This document shows, one piece after another, positions 1 through 8,753 of a stretch of DNA of 64,000 nucleotides. The stretch comes from CAYONZ01 sp964405465 (GTDB lineage Bacteria; Bdellovibrionota; Bdellovibrionia; Bdellovibrionales; JAMPXM01). Position 1 is the stretch's first letter, and each line of letters begins with the position of its first letter. A program made the position numbers and the translations under genes. The stretch is from NCBI GenBank assembly GCA_964405465.1, contig CAYONZ010000016.1, positions 7,528-71,527 on the forward strand, written 5' to 3'. The notes under the pieces were generated by a model that saw nothing but the letters and a program-made list of their open reading frames with translations, did no database searches and was not told the DNA's origin.

Positions 1-303
1 CGCGACTCGGTGTTCAGAGCTTGAATCATGTACAGGTTTGAGCTCAGCCACTTTGAGTGCAGCTAATTGCATCACAGCATCTGCGGCGTGCCCAAAGAGG
101 CGATCTAGGCCGAGAGTGTGGAGATCGGTATTGAGTTGATTGGATTTTAAGGTTGAAGGCAAAATGCGTGTATCTGGCGCGCCGAGACTTGGGGCCATTT
201 CCATATTCGCACTGGTCTCGGCGTTTGCGATCGAGCCTGAGGTGGCCATGGCAAATGCAATTAACATCCAAACCAAATCTTGTAGAAGAAAGAAAGCGCG
301 CAT
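1..303 (-). CDS. N-terminal part of an exported protein, unknown function (runs off left edge)
   Basis: Reading the minus strand from an ATG at 303 gives 101 codons with no stop before the window edge. The first ~28 residues form a clear Sec signal peptide: basic start, hydrophobic core with LIAFAMA, and a likely cleavage after SIANA. The mature part begins ETSANMEMAPS and is hydrophilic with no motif I recognise. An AAGGGA ribosome site lies about 6 bases before the ATG, which supports this start. The gene is divergent from the 549 gene across about 245 bp. Function unknown; the rest lies outside the window. Confidence 0.7.
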   Translation of the reverse strand, partial: MRAFFLLQDLVWMLIAFAMATSGSIANAETSANMEMAPSLGAPDTRILPSTLKSNQLNTDLHTLGLDRLFGHAADAVMQLAALKVAELKPVHDSSSEHRVA

Positions 304-548
304 TAAAACATCCCTTGTTAGTTGCGTTGACTTAGTCGGGTCGTCAGCTCGAGGGTCGAAGTCGGCCCTCGAAATGAATTGTCCTGAAGTTGGGCCGAAC
401 CGTGGCCACAAAAAAAGGCATCTCGTTTCTTCGATCACCGCAAATGCTTCTCAGTGAGTCAAAGGAAAGCGATTAAAATAGAGCAAGTTGCCGCCTCACG
501 TCTAAAGTGTTCGGTTGAATAGAGGTTCGAACTTCGCTACAAAAACCT
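304..548. other. Divergent intergenic region with an inverted repeat
   Basis: No coding sequence is convincing here. An inverted repeat TCGAGGG / CCCTCGA (349-355 and 366-372, 10-base spacer) sits between two divergent genes, so it could be an operator. A weak sigma70-like element, TTGAAT at 515-520 with a 17-base spacer and TACAAA at 538-543, ends 5 bases before the GTG of the next gene. Confidence 0.35.
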
Positions 549-2069
549 GTGCTTTTCAGCTGCAAAATTAGCAATTCTATTTTGACCCACCTTGGGCGTT
601 CAGGTGAGGACCTAGAAGGTCTTTACGATCACACTGATTTGCCTGCTGAATTCCTGCGCGATCCGAGCTACTGGCTCGAGGCCGAAAAAATGGAGTCCTT
701 GCTAACCTACTTTCAGCAGCAGTACTCACATATTTCCGAAACCGAGAGTTTGTTTACACTTGTTGGCCACCAGACCAAGGATTTGCGCAGTTGGGGCGTG
801 CTCGACAGCGTGCTTCGCATGTTTGGGTCGCCACAAGAAATCTATTCTCAACCTGAGCGATTTCTTTCGTACTTTGTATCGCCTGCACCTCCGATCGGCC
901 GACTTCGCCGACAAGGTTCTGTGGTGCAATTTGATGTCCCGATTTCATCGAGTCAGTACCCTCGGGTGACTGAATTTTTGGCAGCTGCCATGGAGGCCTT
1001 GCCTCTCTATGGTGGCAAACAAATGGCGTCAGTGAAGTGGATTGAAAGCACCGTGCGCATCGATTGGTCCGAAGACCAACAAAGTCTTTTGGGCCAAGAC
1101 TATGAAGCTCGGTCGCTGCACCCTGATCTTTTAAAGAATATTTTGTCAGATCTTGAGCGCAGCCAAAAACAACTCGAAGAGACTCGCCTTTTGCTTTTGG
1201 TCCGAGACCGCGAGATTTCAGAGCTCAAGGCTGAGGCCGAAAAGATAAAAACAGTGGCCTCGCTACAAACTCTTTCGACCCCGAGTGCAGGGTCTCCAGC
1301 TCGTGACAATGAGTTGCTTTCACACTGGGCACGAGTGCTCAATCACGAGGTGATGTCTCCAGCGCAGTGGACGCTGAATCACATTTATCGGCTAAATGAT
1401 TACATGGCCAGGGCCCAACAGCTGATTACGATTCTGATCGGCCAGGGTCGCCACACACCACAGGTGCAAGAGGCCATGCGCCGAGTGGATTGGGCCTTCG
1501 TGCAAGGAGAAACTCCCAAAGTTGTCCGTCAAGCCGTAGGTGGCATCAAGCGCATGCAAGATATTTTGAAAGATGTGGAGTTGATGGCACGAATTGAGGT
1601 CGATGAACAGTCGGTACTCGACGAGCCGAGAGTGAAATCGAATATCAATCAAATCGTCGGGCGTGCGATCGAAAGTGTATCGGCCTCCTTGCCGTCTGGA
1701 TCTGAAATTCAAATAGATCAACAATTCTTGTTGGACCGCGAAGTTCCAATCTATCGCACCAAAATGGAACACGCTCTTTGTCATTTGCTGTTCGGTGCCG
1801 TACAAGGTTTACGCGGACGAGGTCACCTTAAAGTTGTCACTCGAAGCCACGGTAAAAAAGCACAGATTGAAATCTCCGATGCCGCAGTGGCCTTGAGCAC
1901 TCACGCTCCACAAGATTTGTTTAGTCTGGCCAGCGATCGCCTTGAGATGGATGTCGATAATTTATCATTTAATTTGGCACAATCGATTGTGAAGCTTCAT
2001 CATGGCTCACTTGTTGTGCATCAACCAGAGGGGCAAAGCGCAACGGTTGTTGTTGATTTGCCAGTTTAA
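549..2069 (+). CDS. Histidine-kinase-like sensor protein with degenerate ATPase domain
   Basis: The start is GTG at 549, the only good start after the in-frame stop at 516; there is no clear ribosome site. Residues ~10-170 resemble the ligand-binding N-terminal domain of OruR/AraC-type regulators (weak match by eye). A coiled coil spans about 185-225. A dimerisation helix follows, with an H-box of the form HExxxP (NHEVMSP, ~residue 263). The C-terminal ~140 residues have the layout of a HATPase_c domain, but the N-box Asn is replaced (ALCHLLFGAV), the DxGxG box reads SDAAVA and no GxGxG box is visible. It may be a pseudokinase or a scaffold. It lies 17 bp upstream of eno and is probably co-transcribed with it. 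Confidence 0.6.
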   Translation: MLFSCKISNSILTHLGRSGEDLEGLYDHTDLPAEFLRDPSYWLEAEKMESLLTYFQQQYSHISETESLFTLVGHQTKDLRSWGVLDSVLRMFGSPQEIYSQPERFLSYFVSPAPPIGRLRRQGSVVQFDVPISSSQYPRVTEFLAAAMEALPLYGGKQMASVKWIESTVRIDWSEDQQSLLGQDYEARSLHPDLLKNILSDLERSQKQLEETRLLLLVRDREISELKAEAEKIKTVASLQTLSTPSAGSPARDNELLSHWARVLNHEVMSPAQWTLNHIYRLNDYMARAQQLITILIGQGRHTPQVQEAMRRVDWAFVQGETPKVVRQAVGGIKRMQDILKDVELMARIEVDEQSVLDEPRVKSNINQIVGRAIESVSASLPSGSEIQIDQQFLLDREVPIYRTKMEHALCHLLFGAVQGLRGRGHLKVVTRSHGKKAQIEISDAAVALSTHAPQDLFSLASDRLEMDVDNLSFNLAQSIVKLHHGSLVVHQPEGQSATVVVDLPV

Positions 2070-2086
2070 ACTTTCAGGAGGACCCA

Positions 2087-3361
2087 ATGTCACAGATTTC
2101 TTCGATCATCGCACGTGAGATTCTCGATAGCCGAGGCAATCCGACTCTAGAAGTCGATGTCTACACTTCATCAGGTTCGATGGGGCGTGCGGCGGTTCCG
2201 TCTGGCGCTTCGACTGGTGCTCATGAAGCTCATGAACTTCGTGATGTGCAATCGACTCGGTATTTTGGCAAAGGTGTGCAAAAAGCGATAGAGAACGTGA
2301 ATGAAATATTGTTCCCTGAACTTGAGGGAAATGACATTCGTGACCAAGTTGGTATCGACACGATTATGTGTCAAATGGATGATTCTGAGAATAAATCCAA
2401 ACTAGGTGCGAATGCGATTTTGGGTGTGTCTTTGGCGGTTGCAAAAGCCGGAGCCATGGAAAGTGGAATTCCATTGTATCGCTATGTTGGAGGCACAAGT
2501 GCCTATCGGTTGCCGGTTCCGCTCATGAATATTTTGAACGGTGGAGCGCATGCAGACAATGGCCTAAATGTTCAAGAGTTCATGATTGTTCCAATGATCG
2601 AAAACAGCTTTCGTGAGTCATTGCGAGCCGGCGCTGAAATTTTTCACACACTCAAGCGTGCCCTGGCAAAAAAAGGTCTTGCAACTGGCGTTGGGGATGA
2701 AGGTGGATTTGCTCCACATTTGAAATCGAATCGCGATGCTTTGCAGTTTCTCGTCGAGGCGATCGAGACCGCTGGCTACAAGCCTGGACGTGATGTTTAT
2801 TTGGCTCTCGATGTGGCGGCGACTGAATTTTATCAAGATGGCAAATACTCCTGGGAGGGGTCGCAGCTGACGGCAAGCGAACTCGCGAAAGTTTATCAAA
2901 CCTGGGCCTCTGAATTTCCGTTGATCAGTATCGAAGATGGATTTGCTGAAGATGATTGGGCCGGGTGGATGCATTTTACCAAAGAGGCTGGCGCACGCAT
3001 GCAGTTGGTTGGGGATGATCTTTTTGTCACCAATCCGGAGCGTGTGAAAAAAGGCATTCATGATAAAGCGGCAAATGCTCTCTTGGTGAAAGTGAATCAG
3101 ATTGGGACGTTAACCGAAACGCATCGAGCTGTTTCGCTGGCGCAACGAGCAGGATTTCAAACCATCATGTCACATCGAAGTGGTGAGACTGAAGATTGCA
3201 CGATTGCCGATCTTTCAGTGGGCATGGGTTGCCAGCAAATCAAGACCGGTAGTCTTTGCCGGGGTGAGCGCACCGCTAAGTACAATCAACTTCTGCGTAT
3301 TGAACAAGAGTTGGGACCTATGGGGCAGTTTTGGGGATTAGAAGCTTTCGGAAGACTCTAA
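2087..3361 (+). CDS. eno: Enolase (phosphopyruvate hydratase)
   Basis: Glycolytic enzyme converting 2-phosphoglycerate to phosphoenolpyruvate in the cytoplasm; also a common RNA-degradosome partner. At 424 residues it has the usual length. Visible signatures are the N-terminal SRGNPTLEVDV, GDEGGFAP with a catalytic Glu, the Mg-binding Asp/Glu in SIEDGF and GDDL, the catalytic Lys in LLVKVNQIGT, and the SHRSGETED loop. A strong AGGAGG precedes the ATG. It follows the kinase-like gene by 17 bp, is followed by a hairpin terminator, and then by ftsB. An eno-ftsB neighbourhood is common in Proteobacteria. Confidence 0.97.
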   Translation: MSQISSIIAREILDSRGNPTLEVDVYTSSGSMGRAAVPSGASTGAHEAHELRDVQSTRYFGKGVQKAIENVNEILFPELEGNDIRDQVGIDTIMCQMDDSENKSKLGANAILGVSLAVAKAGAMESGIPLYRYVGGTSAYRLPVPLMNILNGGAHADNGLNVQEFMIVPMIENSFRESLRAGAEIFHTLKRALAKKGLATGVGDEGGFAPHLKSNRDALQFLVEAIETAGYKPGRDVYLALDVAATEFYQDGKYSWEGSQLTASELAKVYQTWASEFPLISIEDGFAEDDWAGWMHFTKEAGARMQLVGDDLFVTNPERVKKGIHDKAANALLVKVNQIGTLTETHRAVSLAQRAGFQTIMSHRSGETEDCTIADLSVGMGCQQIKTGSLCRGERTAKYNQLLRIEQELGPMGQFWGLEAFGRL

Positions 3362-3365
3362 ATAG

Positions 3366-3389
3366 AGGGGCAGATCCTGCTCCTTTTTC
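3366..3389 (+). terminator. Rho-independent terminator after eno
   Basis: An 8-bp stem, AGGGGCAG / CTGCTCCT with one G-T pair and a 3-base loop, is followed by TTTT. It starts 4 bases after the eno stop codon. Confidence 0.65.
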
Positions 3390-3467
3390 TGCAGGTCTTT
3401 TGGCGAGTTCATTTTAAACCCGGTCTTAGAATTTGCCCTTCAAAATCGGACGTTGCACACTTGAATC

Positions 3468-3800
3468 ATGAAGAAGATTGCACAGTGGTTTCATGATTTA
3501 TTGCATCGTCCCTATCGTGTTTTTTGGATTTGCACGGCTGTTGTCGTGACAAGTTTGATTGTTGATGGAACGCTTTTTCAGCTTTGGAGTTTAAGTCGGG
3601 ACCACTCACGCATCCAACGTAAAATGATGCAATCGCGTGAGCGGGCCACTGAGCTTGAATATCAAATTCACGAGGCACAACAACCTGAATACATCGAGAG
3701 ACAGGCTCGTGATCAGTTCGATCTTGTGCGTGAAGGTGACCTCGTCTTTGTCTTCTCCGATGACCAGCCTTCGGCAAAGGACGCAGCACCAGAAAAGTAA
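3468..3800 (+). CDS. ftsB: Septum formation initiator FtsB/DivIC family
   Basis: Small bitopic division protein of the FtsQLB type. Residues 1-18 are cytoplasmic and basic, ~19-38 form one membrane helix (FWICTAVVVTSLIVDGTLF), and ~45-75 form a periplasmic coiled coil. The conserved 'YIERQARDQFDLVREGDLVFVF' region, here at about 78-99, is typical of FtsB/DivIC. The length of 110 residues fits the family. It lies downstream of eno, as in many Proteobacteria. No ribosome site is visible before the ATG. In the FtsQLB complex it links early divisome proteins to septal peptidoglycan synthesis. Confidence 0.85.
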   Translation: MKKIAQWFHDLLHRPYRVFWICTAVVVTSLIVDGTLFQLWSLSRDHSRIQRKMMQSRERATELEYQIHEAQQPEYIERQARDQFDLVREGDLVFVFSDDQPSAKDAAPEK

Positions 3801-4203
3801 GCTTCGAAGGCTTGTGCGAATTGCGACAGTGTGTATTTTTTCGCACGAAAATATGGCAGATCGTCATTTACGAACCCTAAAACTCAATAAAATTTATTTG
3901 ATAAAAAGACCAGTGTGTTTTAAAAACCATACTCTTGCATAGAGCAAAGACTCTTGTTACGGTTGACCCCAAAGGCGCCGAAAGGTGCTAGGATTGAACA
4001 GTGTCCGAGGTAGAAGAATTAATTGAAGGTCGCTGGTAAATGCCGCCATTAAATGCCGAAGGCAAATGTCTATTGCGAATGTCTGTCGCAATTGTTGATG
4101 GCAAATTTTGGTGGCAAATATCAAAGACGCGCATGGCAAACAAGATGGCGCAGCAAATTACGTAAGCCGGCTCAAAGTTTGTCATTAAGATCGGGGGAAG
4201 AAA
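3801..4203. other. 403-bp intergenic region with GGCAAAT repeats
   Basis: No gene is supported. The left half has nothing striking apart from an AT-rich stretch at ~3880-3940. The right half holds a cluster of short repeats described in the next entry, upstream of an HTH regulator gene. Confidence 0.5.
4034..4139. repeat. Cluster of GGCAAAY motifs and an inverted repeat upstream of an XRE regulator
   Basis: GGCAAA occurs at about 4061, 4100, 4113 and 4135, and AAATGCCG twice at 4038-4058. A perfect inverted repeat ATTGCGA-N7-TCGCAAT lies at 4072-4092. It ends about 110 bp before the HTH gene, so it is a candidate operator or autoregulatory site. Confidence 0.45.
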
Positions 4204-4539
4204 ATGAAAACATCTATGTCTATGAGTTTTAATGCTACTGAGATTCGCAATCTTCGCTATCGACTGGGCTGGAGTCAGGCCGAAATGGCTCGCACTTTAG
4301 GCTGTGAAGGACAGACCATTATGGAGTGGGAGGCCGGTAAGCAGACTCCAACTGATGAGTACCGTGGACTTTTGATGCGATTCTTTCAAAACGTAGAGAG
4401 CAATTCAGACAAGCTTCAGCGCCGGCCAGTTGCTGAGGTTTTAATGGCTGAACAGGGGCTCGAGCAGATCCATGATTTTGATGTGCTAACAACCCTTGAG
4501 GGTGCACTTCTTCGCGAAAAACATAACGAAAGAAACTGA
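4204..4539 (+). CDS. XRE-family helix-turn-helix DNA-binding protein
   Basis: This 111-residue protein has a Cro/CI-type HTH at about residues 12-60: IRNLRYRLGWSQAEMARTLG followed by the recognition helix region TIMEWEAGKQTP. The remaining ~50 residues are helical without a recognised domain. The ribosome site is GGGGGAAG, about 4 bases before the ATG; a second in-frame ATG lies 12 bases downstream. The gene stands alone, with non-coding sequence on both sides. The repeat cluster upstream suggests autoregulation, which is inference. Target genes are unknown. Confidence 0.85.
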   Translation: MKTSMSMSFNATEIRNLRYRLGWSQAEMARTLGCEGQTIMEWEAGKQTPTDEYRGLLMRFFQNVESNSDKLQRRPVAEVLMAEQGLEQIHDFDVLTTLEGALLREKHNERN

Positions 4540-4716
4540 GGTGGCCGCCTCATTTGGCCGATGACGTTCGGCTAAGTGAGGGTCCAAACGTGAGACTTGA
4601 TGACCATGCTCCACTCTAATGGCACACCCATGGTTGCACTCCTGAATAGTTACACTCCCGAAATTCAAATTGAAATGTCGAGTGCATGACTTGCCGAATG
4701 TGAAGCATGTTTGCCT

Positions 4717-4745
4717 TTGACCAGATTTTGATCTGCCTCTAACAT
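4717..4745 (+). promoter_or_regulatory. Sigma70-type promoter immediately upstream of polA
   Basis: TTGACC (4717-4722), a 17-base spacer and TAACAT (4740-4745). The polA ATG at 4755 starts 9 bases after the -10 box, so the predicted transcript would have almost no leader. No Shine-Dalgarno sequence is present. Confidence 0.5.
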
Positions 4746-4754
4746 CGCGGCACT

Positions 4755-7514
4755 ATGAAAAAGCTATATCTTGTTGATGTGAGCTCGATGTTCTTTCGAG
4801 CATTTTATGCGATTCGTCCACTGTCTACTCCTGCGGGTGTACCGGTGAATGCGGTCTATGGATTTCTTTCGATGACTGTAAAGTTGTTGCGAGAGGCAAA
4901 GCCTGATTACATGGTTTACTGCTTTGACCGGCCCGAACCTTCATTTCGTAAAGCACTCGATGAGCGATACAAGGCCAACAGATCTGAGATGCCGCCTGAT
5001 TTAATTCCGCAGGTTCCCTATATTCGGAAACTCTCTGAGGCACTTGGCATACCTTGTGTTGATCGCCTCGGGTTTGAAGCCGACGATATCATTGGTACCT
5101 TGACCGATTTTGGTCGTCGTCATGATCTCGAAGTTGTGATTGTGAGTGGAGATAAGGATTTTGGGCAACTCATCAGACCGCATGTCACGATGTACGACAC
5201 GATGAAAGATATTCGATATGATTCTGCTGGTGTTTTAGAAAAGTGGGGCGTTCGTCCTGATCAAATTCGTGATTACCTGGCGATCATTGGAGATTCATCA
5301 GATAACGTACCAGGTGTTAAAGGCATCGGTCCCAAGGGAGCTGAAAAGCTTTTTTCTCAATTTCAAACTCTCGATGAGATCTATCAAAATCTCGATAAAA
5401 TTGATTCGAAGTCGATCGTCAAAAAATTAGAAGAAGGTAAATCTGAGGCGTTTCTTTCTCGTAAACTCATTGAAATAGTCTGTGATGTTCCACTCGAAAT
5501 GCAAGAAGATGATCTCAAGCTAAAACCTATTCACCGCTCTGAATTGCAGGCCATCTTGCTCGAGCTTGATTTTAAAAATTTTGCGAAGACTTTGCTTGGT
5601 GATCCAAGCGTCTCAGACGATAGGTCATCAAGTGCCACGGCCACTTCACTTCTTGGTGGAGCCTCTTCTTTGGTAAAAAAAGTAAATTCAACAAATGGTT
5701 CTGCGAAAAATACAGATGCGCCGAAGACTGCTGCGGCTAATTCAGGTGAAAGTGCGACTCCTGGTGGTCAGAGCCAAAAAGAAATTTCGTTCGAGGGTCA
5801 CCACGTTGAGACTTCATCCTCCTTGGGAATGAACGACGCCGAGCTTGTGTCGTTTGCGGAGAATCTGACTGAGGTGGAGTACGATGTCGCGCAACTGCAG
5901 AACTGGTTAAAAGAAAATGGTGTGGCTTGGGCTTTTTTGACGGAGGGTGGTCTCTACCTGGGTCAGGGCGCTGTCGTAGCAAGAGTCAGCGGTTCGTACG
6001 ATGAGCTTGCGTATCTGCTAAAGAAGAAAAACTTGGAATGGAAAGGCTATGATTTAAAATCATTTTTTAAGACTGTGCATCTCAAGCAGGGCCGTGTGAT
6101 GTGGGACCATATGCTCGCGGCTTACGTTGTGAAGATGAAGGAGATTGAGGGGCTTGATTCGTTGTTGAGTGAATACAATGGCCAGAGTATGCCGGATCTC
6201 GCTACTGGTAAGCAAATCTACTTAGCTCATGTGACGCTCGAAAAAAATATTAGAAAAAAACTCGCCGAACTTGGGCTTGAGAAGGTGTTGTATGATCTTG
6301 AACTTCCTTTGGTGCCGATTTTGGCCGCAATGGAATCCGCAGGAATTCTTTTGGATTCTGAAGTTTTGCGTGAGCAAAGTATTGGTTTGCAGAAAGACAT
6401 TCAAAACCTCGAAAAGCAGATTCATGTAGAGGCAGGTGAGGTTTTTAATATTGCGAGTCCTAAACAAATCGCCCAAGTCTTGTTCGAGAAATTAAAAATG
6501 CCAGTGGGCAAGAAAATGAAAACAGGTTACTCGACAGACAATGATGTTCTAGAGAAACTTGCCGAAGAATTTCCGATTTGCCGAAAAATTTTAGATTATA
6601 GAGAGCTCGCAAAATTGAAATCGACATATGTGGATTCGTTGCCCTCGCTGGTCAATCGAGAAACAGGAAGAATTCATACAACATTCAATCAAGCCCTTAC
6701 CTCCACAGGAAGACTATCGAGCACCCATCCCAATTTACAAAATATTCCCATTCGAACTGAACGTGGTAATTTGATTCGAAAAGCATTTGTGGCAGCAGAT
6801 GGGCACAAGTTGATCTCTGCTGATTATAGCCAGATTGAACTTCGAATTTTGGCGCACATCACTCAAGATCAGGGTTTGATGCGGGCTTTTTTTGAAAATG
6901 TCGATGTGCATGCTGTGACAGCGAGCGAAGTTTTTGAAGTGAAACTTGAAGAGGTGACAAGCGATATGCGCCGTAAAGCTAAAGCCGTGAATTTTGGTTT
7001 GGCCTATGGTCAGGGGGCCTATGGTTTAGCCGAGAACCTCCGAATTTCTCGAGGTGAGGCCAGCGACATTATCAATCGCTACTTCGCGAGATTTCCTGGA
7101 GTTAAAAATTTTATGACCGAGACCATCGAGCTAGCTAAACAAAAAGGATATGTCGAAACAATATTCGGTCGGCGGCGTTACCTTGATGAATTACAATCTC
7201 CCAATCAAGCCGTGCGAAAATTTGGTGAGCGGGCCGCCATCAATGCGCCCATTCAGGGTACGGCCAGTGATCTGGTGAAAATCGCAATGATTCATCTTTA
7301 TAAAGGAGACGAGCCAGGACATGCTGGTTCAGTTTTGAGTAAGCACCATGCAAAGATGCTTTTACAGGTACATGATGAATTAATTTTCGAGGTTCCAGAT
7401 AGGTCTGTTGAATTAGCTGAACGAGAAATCAAAGCAGTCATGGAATCTGTCGTGAAGCTCAGTGTTCCGCTTTCTGTAAATACAAGTCACGGGCGAAGCT
7501 GGTATGACACCTAG
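4755..7514 (+). CDS. polA: DNA polymerase I
   Basis: Repair and Okazaki-fragment processing polymerase. Residues 1-~270 form the 5'-3' exonuclease (LVDVSSMFFRAFYA, GFEADDIIGT, SGDKDFGQL, GDSSDNVPGVKGIG). Residues ~275-360 are a low-complexity Ser/Ala/Thr linker. A 3'-5' exonuclease-like fold follows (~360-520), but the DxE of ExoI and the YxxxD of ExoIII are missing, so proofreading is probably lost. The polymerase domain (~545-919) has motif A DYSQIELRILAHI, motif B RRKAKAVNFGLAYG and motif C QVHDELIFEV. The length of 919 is normal. It is monocistronic and convergent with the FliL-like gene. Confidence 0.97.
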   Translation: MKKLYLVDVSSMFFRAFYAIRPLSTPAGVPVNAVYGFLSMTVKLLREAKPDYMVYCFDRPEPSFRKALDERYKANRSEMPPDLIPQVPYIRKLSEALGIPCVDRLGFEADDIIGTLTDFGRRHDLEVVIVSGDKDFGQLIRPHVTMYDTMKDIRYDSAGVLEKWGVRPDQIRDYLAIIGDSSDNVPGVKGIGPKGAEKLFSQFQTLDEIYQNLDKIDSKSIVKKLEEGKSEAFLSRKLIEIVCDVPLEMQEDDLKLKPIHRSELQAILLELDFKNFAKTLLGDPSVSDDRSSSATATSLLGGASSLVKKVNSTNGSAKNTDAPKTAAANSGESATPGGQSQKEISFEGHHVETSSSLGMNDAELVSFAENLTEVEYDVAQLQNWLKENGVAWAFLTEGGLYLGQGAVVARVSGSYDELAYLLKKKNLEWKGYDLKSFFKTVHLKQGRVMWDHMLAAYVVKMKEIEGLDSLLSEYNGQSMPDLATGKQIYLAHVTLEKNIRKKLAELGLEKVLYDLELPLVPILAAMESAGILLDSEVLREQSIGLQKDIQNLEKQIHVEAGEVFNIASPKQIAQVLFEKLKMPVGKKMKTGYSTDNDVLEKLAEEFPICRKILDYRELAKLKSTYVDSLPSLVNRETGRIHTTFNQALTSTGRLSSTHPNLQNIPIRTERGNLIRKAFVAADGHKLISADYSQIELRILAHITQDQGLMRAFFENVDVHAVTASEVFEVKLEEVTSDMRRKAKAVNFGLAYGQGAYGLAENLRISRGEASDIINRYFARFPGVKNFMTETIELAKQKGYVETIFGRRRYLDELQSPNQAVRKFGERAAINAPIQGTASDLVKIAMIHLYKGDEPGHAGSVLSKHHAKMLLQVHDELIFEVPDRSVELAEREIKAVMESVVKLSVPLSVNTSHGRSWYDT

Positions 7515-7623
7515 AAGGACACCGTTAACTGGGTGATTTGTAGCCAGAAATTTGTGTAGGTTCTGGGGTTTTTGGGCCAGAGATCTAAACTGAGAATCAC
7601 GGACAAGCAATTGGAGTTTCACC

Positions 7624-8649
7624 TTAAGGTTTTAAAATAATTGAGCGAAAGAGAACCCGGCGAACCTGTCCTTTGGAGAGTAAAGTATTGAGATCTTTAC
7701 GGAGAGAGATTTTGATACGAAATTTTCCGCCACCTGAAGAAAAATCACGGTAACTTTGTGACTGCAAATTAGATAGAATCAAATCGCGAATTTCAATTTT
7801 TCTATCGTTGATTTCGATTGCGGCTTCTTGTGATCCCGCCTCTAAAAACAATTCGACCATGACCATGGGGTTATCAGAGGCTCCCGGGCTATGGCGAACA
7901 TTTACGATAAACTTGTCGAGAAGGACCATATACTCCGGATGTCTAAGTGGACTGTTGAACTCCTCGAAGGCCTCACCCTCCTCAATTTCATAGGCGTGAT
8001 CAGCAACCTTCGCAAAGGTGGTCAAATATTCGAGATCCATTTCTGGAAATATTTTTCTCTGCCGGTAGGCCGACTGGACGACAAAAACCAGTGCTGCCGA
8101 TAAAGCAAGGCTAGCAAGAATCGCCAGTTTACTTTTGATCGACAGCTTCAGTAAAACTACAAGTGCTTCCTTAATGGATGTTCCGACTTTCAAAATGAAA
8201 TGAAAGGCTGCGCTCTGCCATTCCTTACGCGTGTGCGTGAAAAAGAAGACAGTTTTTTCTTTAAGCCGGGCGCCGGCATTTAGAGATGATTCTTTTTTTG
8301 TTTTGATAAAGGTCTGAAAGGCCTTTTTGAAATTCAGTTTTTTCTTTGGACCACCTGCAGATTCAATACTTGAATCATTCAGTACGTCATCAACGTTGAG
8401 TGACTCTCCGTCGATGGGCTCGGTGATCTTTTCACCTTTAATTGCTGCTAGAGTTTTTTTAAGCTCCGGATCGGAATCTAAAATTTGATTGGCATCAGTT
8501 GGTGTACTTTTTTGTTGCCCATCCGTTTTTTGTTTTGGCTCACTTGTGGCTTTAACGGGTGGGGGTTCTGGTTTTGGCTGTTCTTGCGGGGAGTCGATAT
8601 CCTTTACAAGATCTTCGAGCGAAATTAAATCATCATTTTCTTCAGCCAT
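7624..8649 (-). CDS. FliL-like single-pass membrane protein with long acidic N-terminus
   Basis: Residues 1-~110 are hydrophilic, Pro/Glu/Lys-rich and probably disordered and cytoplasmic. Residues ~110-165 are basic, and ~172-192 form one membrane helix (LAILASLALSAALVFVVQSAY). The periplasmic C-terminal ~140 residues resemble FliL, the stator-associated flagellar protein: a strand ending VMVELFLEAG, then a ...IEIRDLILSNLQSQSY helix, and a final RRVLFRSIILKP matching the family ending. Typical FliL has ~150-180 residues, so the extra N-terminus is unusual. No flagellar gene is nearby. It is convergent with polA. The family call is moderate; the role is unknown. Confidence 0.6.
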   Translation of the reverse strand: MAEENDDLISLEDLVKDIDSPQEQPKPEPPPVKATSEPKQKTDGQQKSTPTDANQILDSDPELKKTLAAIKGEKITEPIDGESLNVDDVLNDSSIESAGGPKKKLNFKKAFQTFIKTKKESSLNAGARLKEKTVFFFTHTRKEWQSAAFHFILKVGTSIKEALVVLLKLSIKSKLAILASLALSAALVFVVQSAYRQRKIFPEMDLEYLTTFAKVADHAYEIEEGEAFEEFNSPLRHPEYMVLLDKFIVNVRHSPGASDNPMVMVELFLEAGSQEAAIEINDRKIEIRDLILSNLQSQSYRDFSSGGGKFRIKISLRKDLNTLLSKGQVRRVLFRSIILKP

Positions 8650-8753
8650 GCGATTAGTCTAGATAAAATTGGACCAAAAGCATACAAAAAAGCAGTGAAC
8701 CATTTTGCAACACCTGCCGAAGAGAGCGTGAAGACTTTTTTTACGGAGGAAAA

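Noticed and set aside
140..457. 105-residue plus-strand frame near the left end
   Set aside because: It is antisense to the signal peptide of the partial exported protein, which has a good ribosome site and a standard signal.
1392..1805. 137-residue minus-strand frame in the kinase-like gene
   Set aside because: It lies wholly inside a convincing gene on the other strand and shows no domain or ribosome site.
3957..4185. 60- and 65-residue minus-strand frames in the repeat region before the XRE gene
   Set aside because: They cover the GGCAAAT repeats and have no ribosome site or family resemblance.
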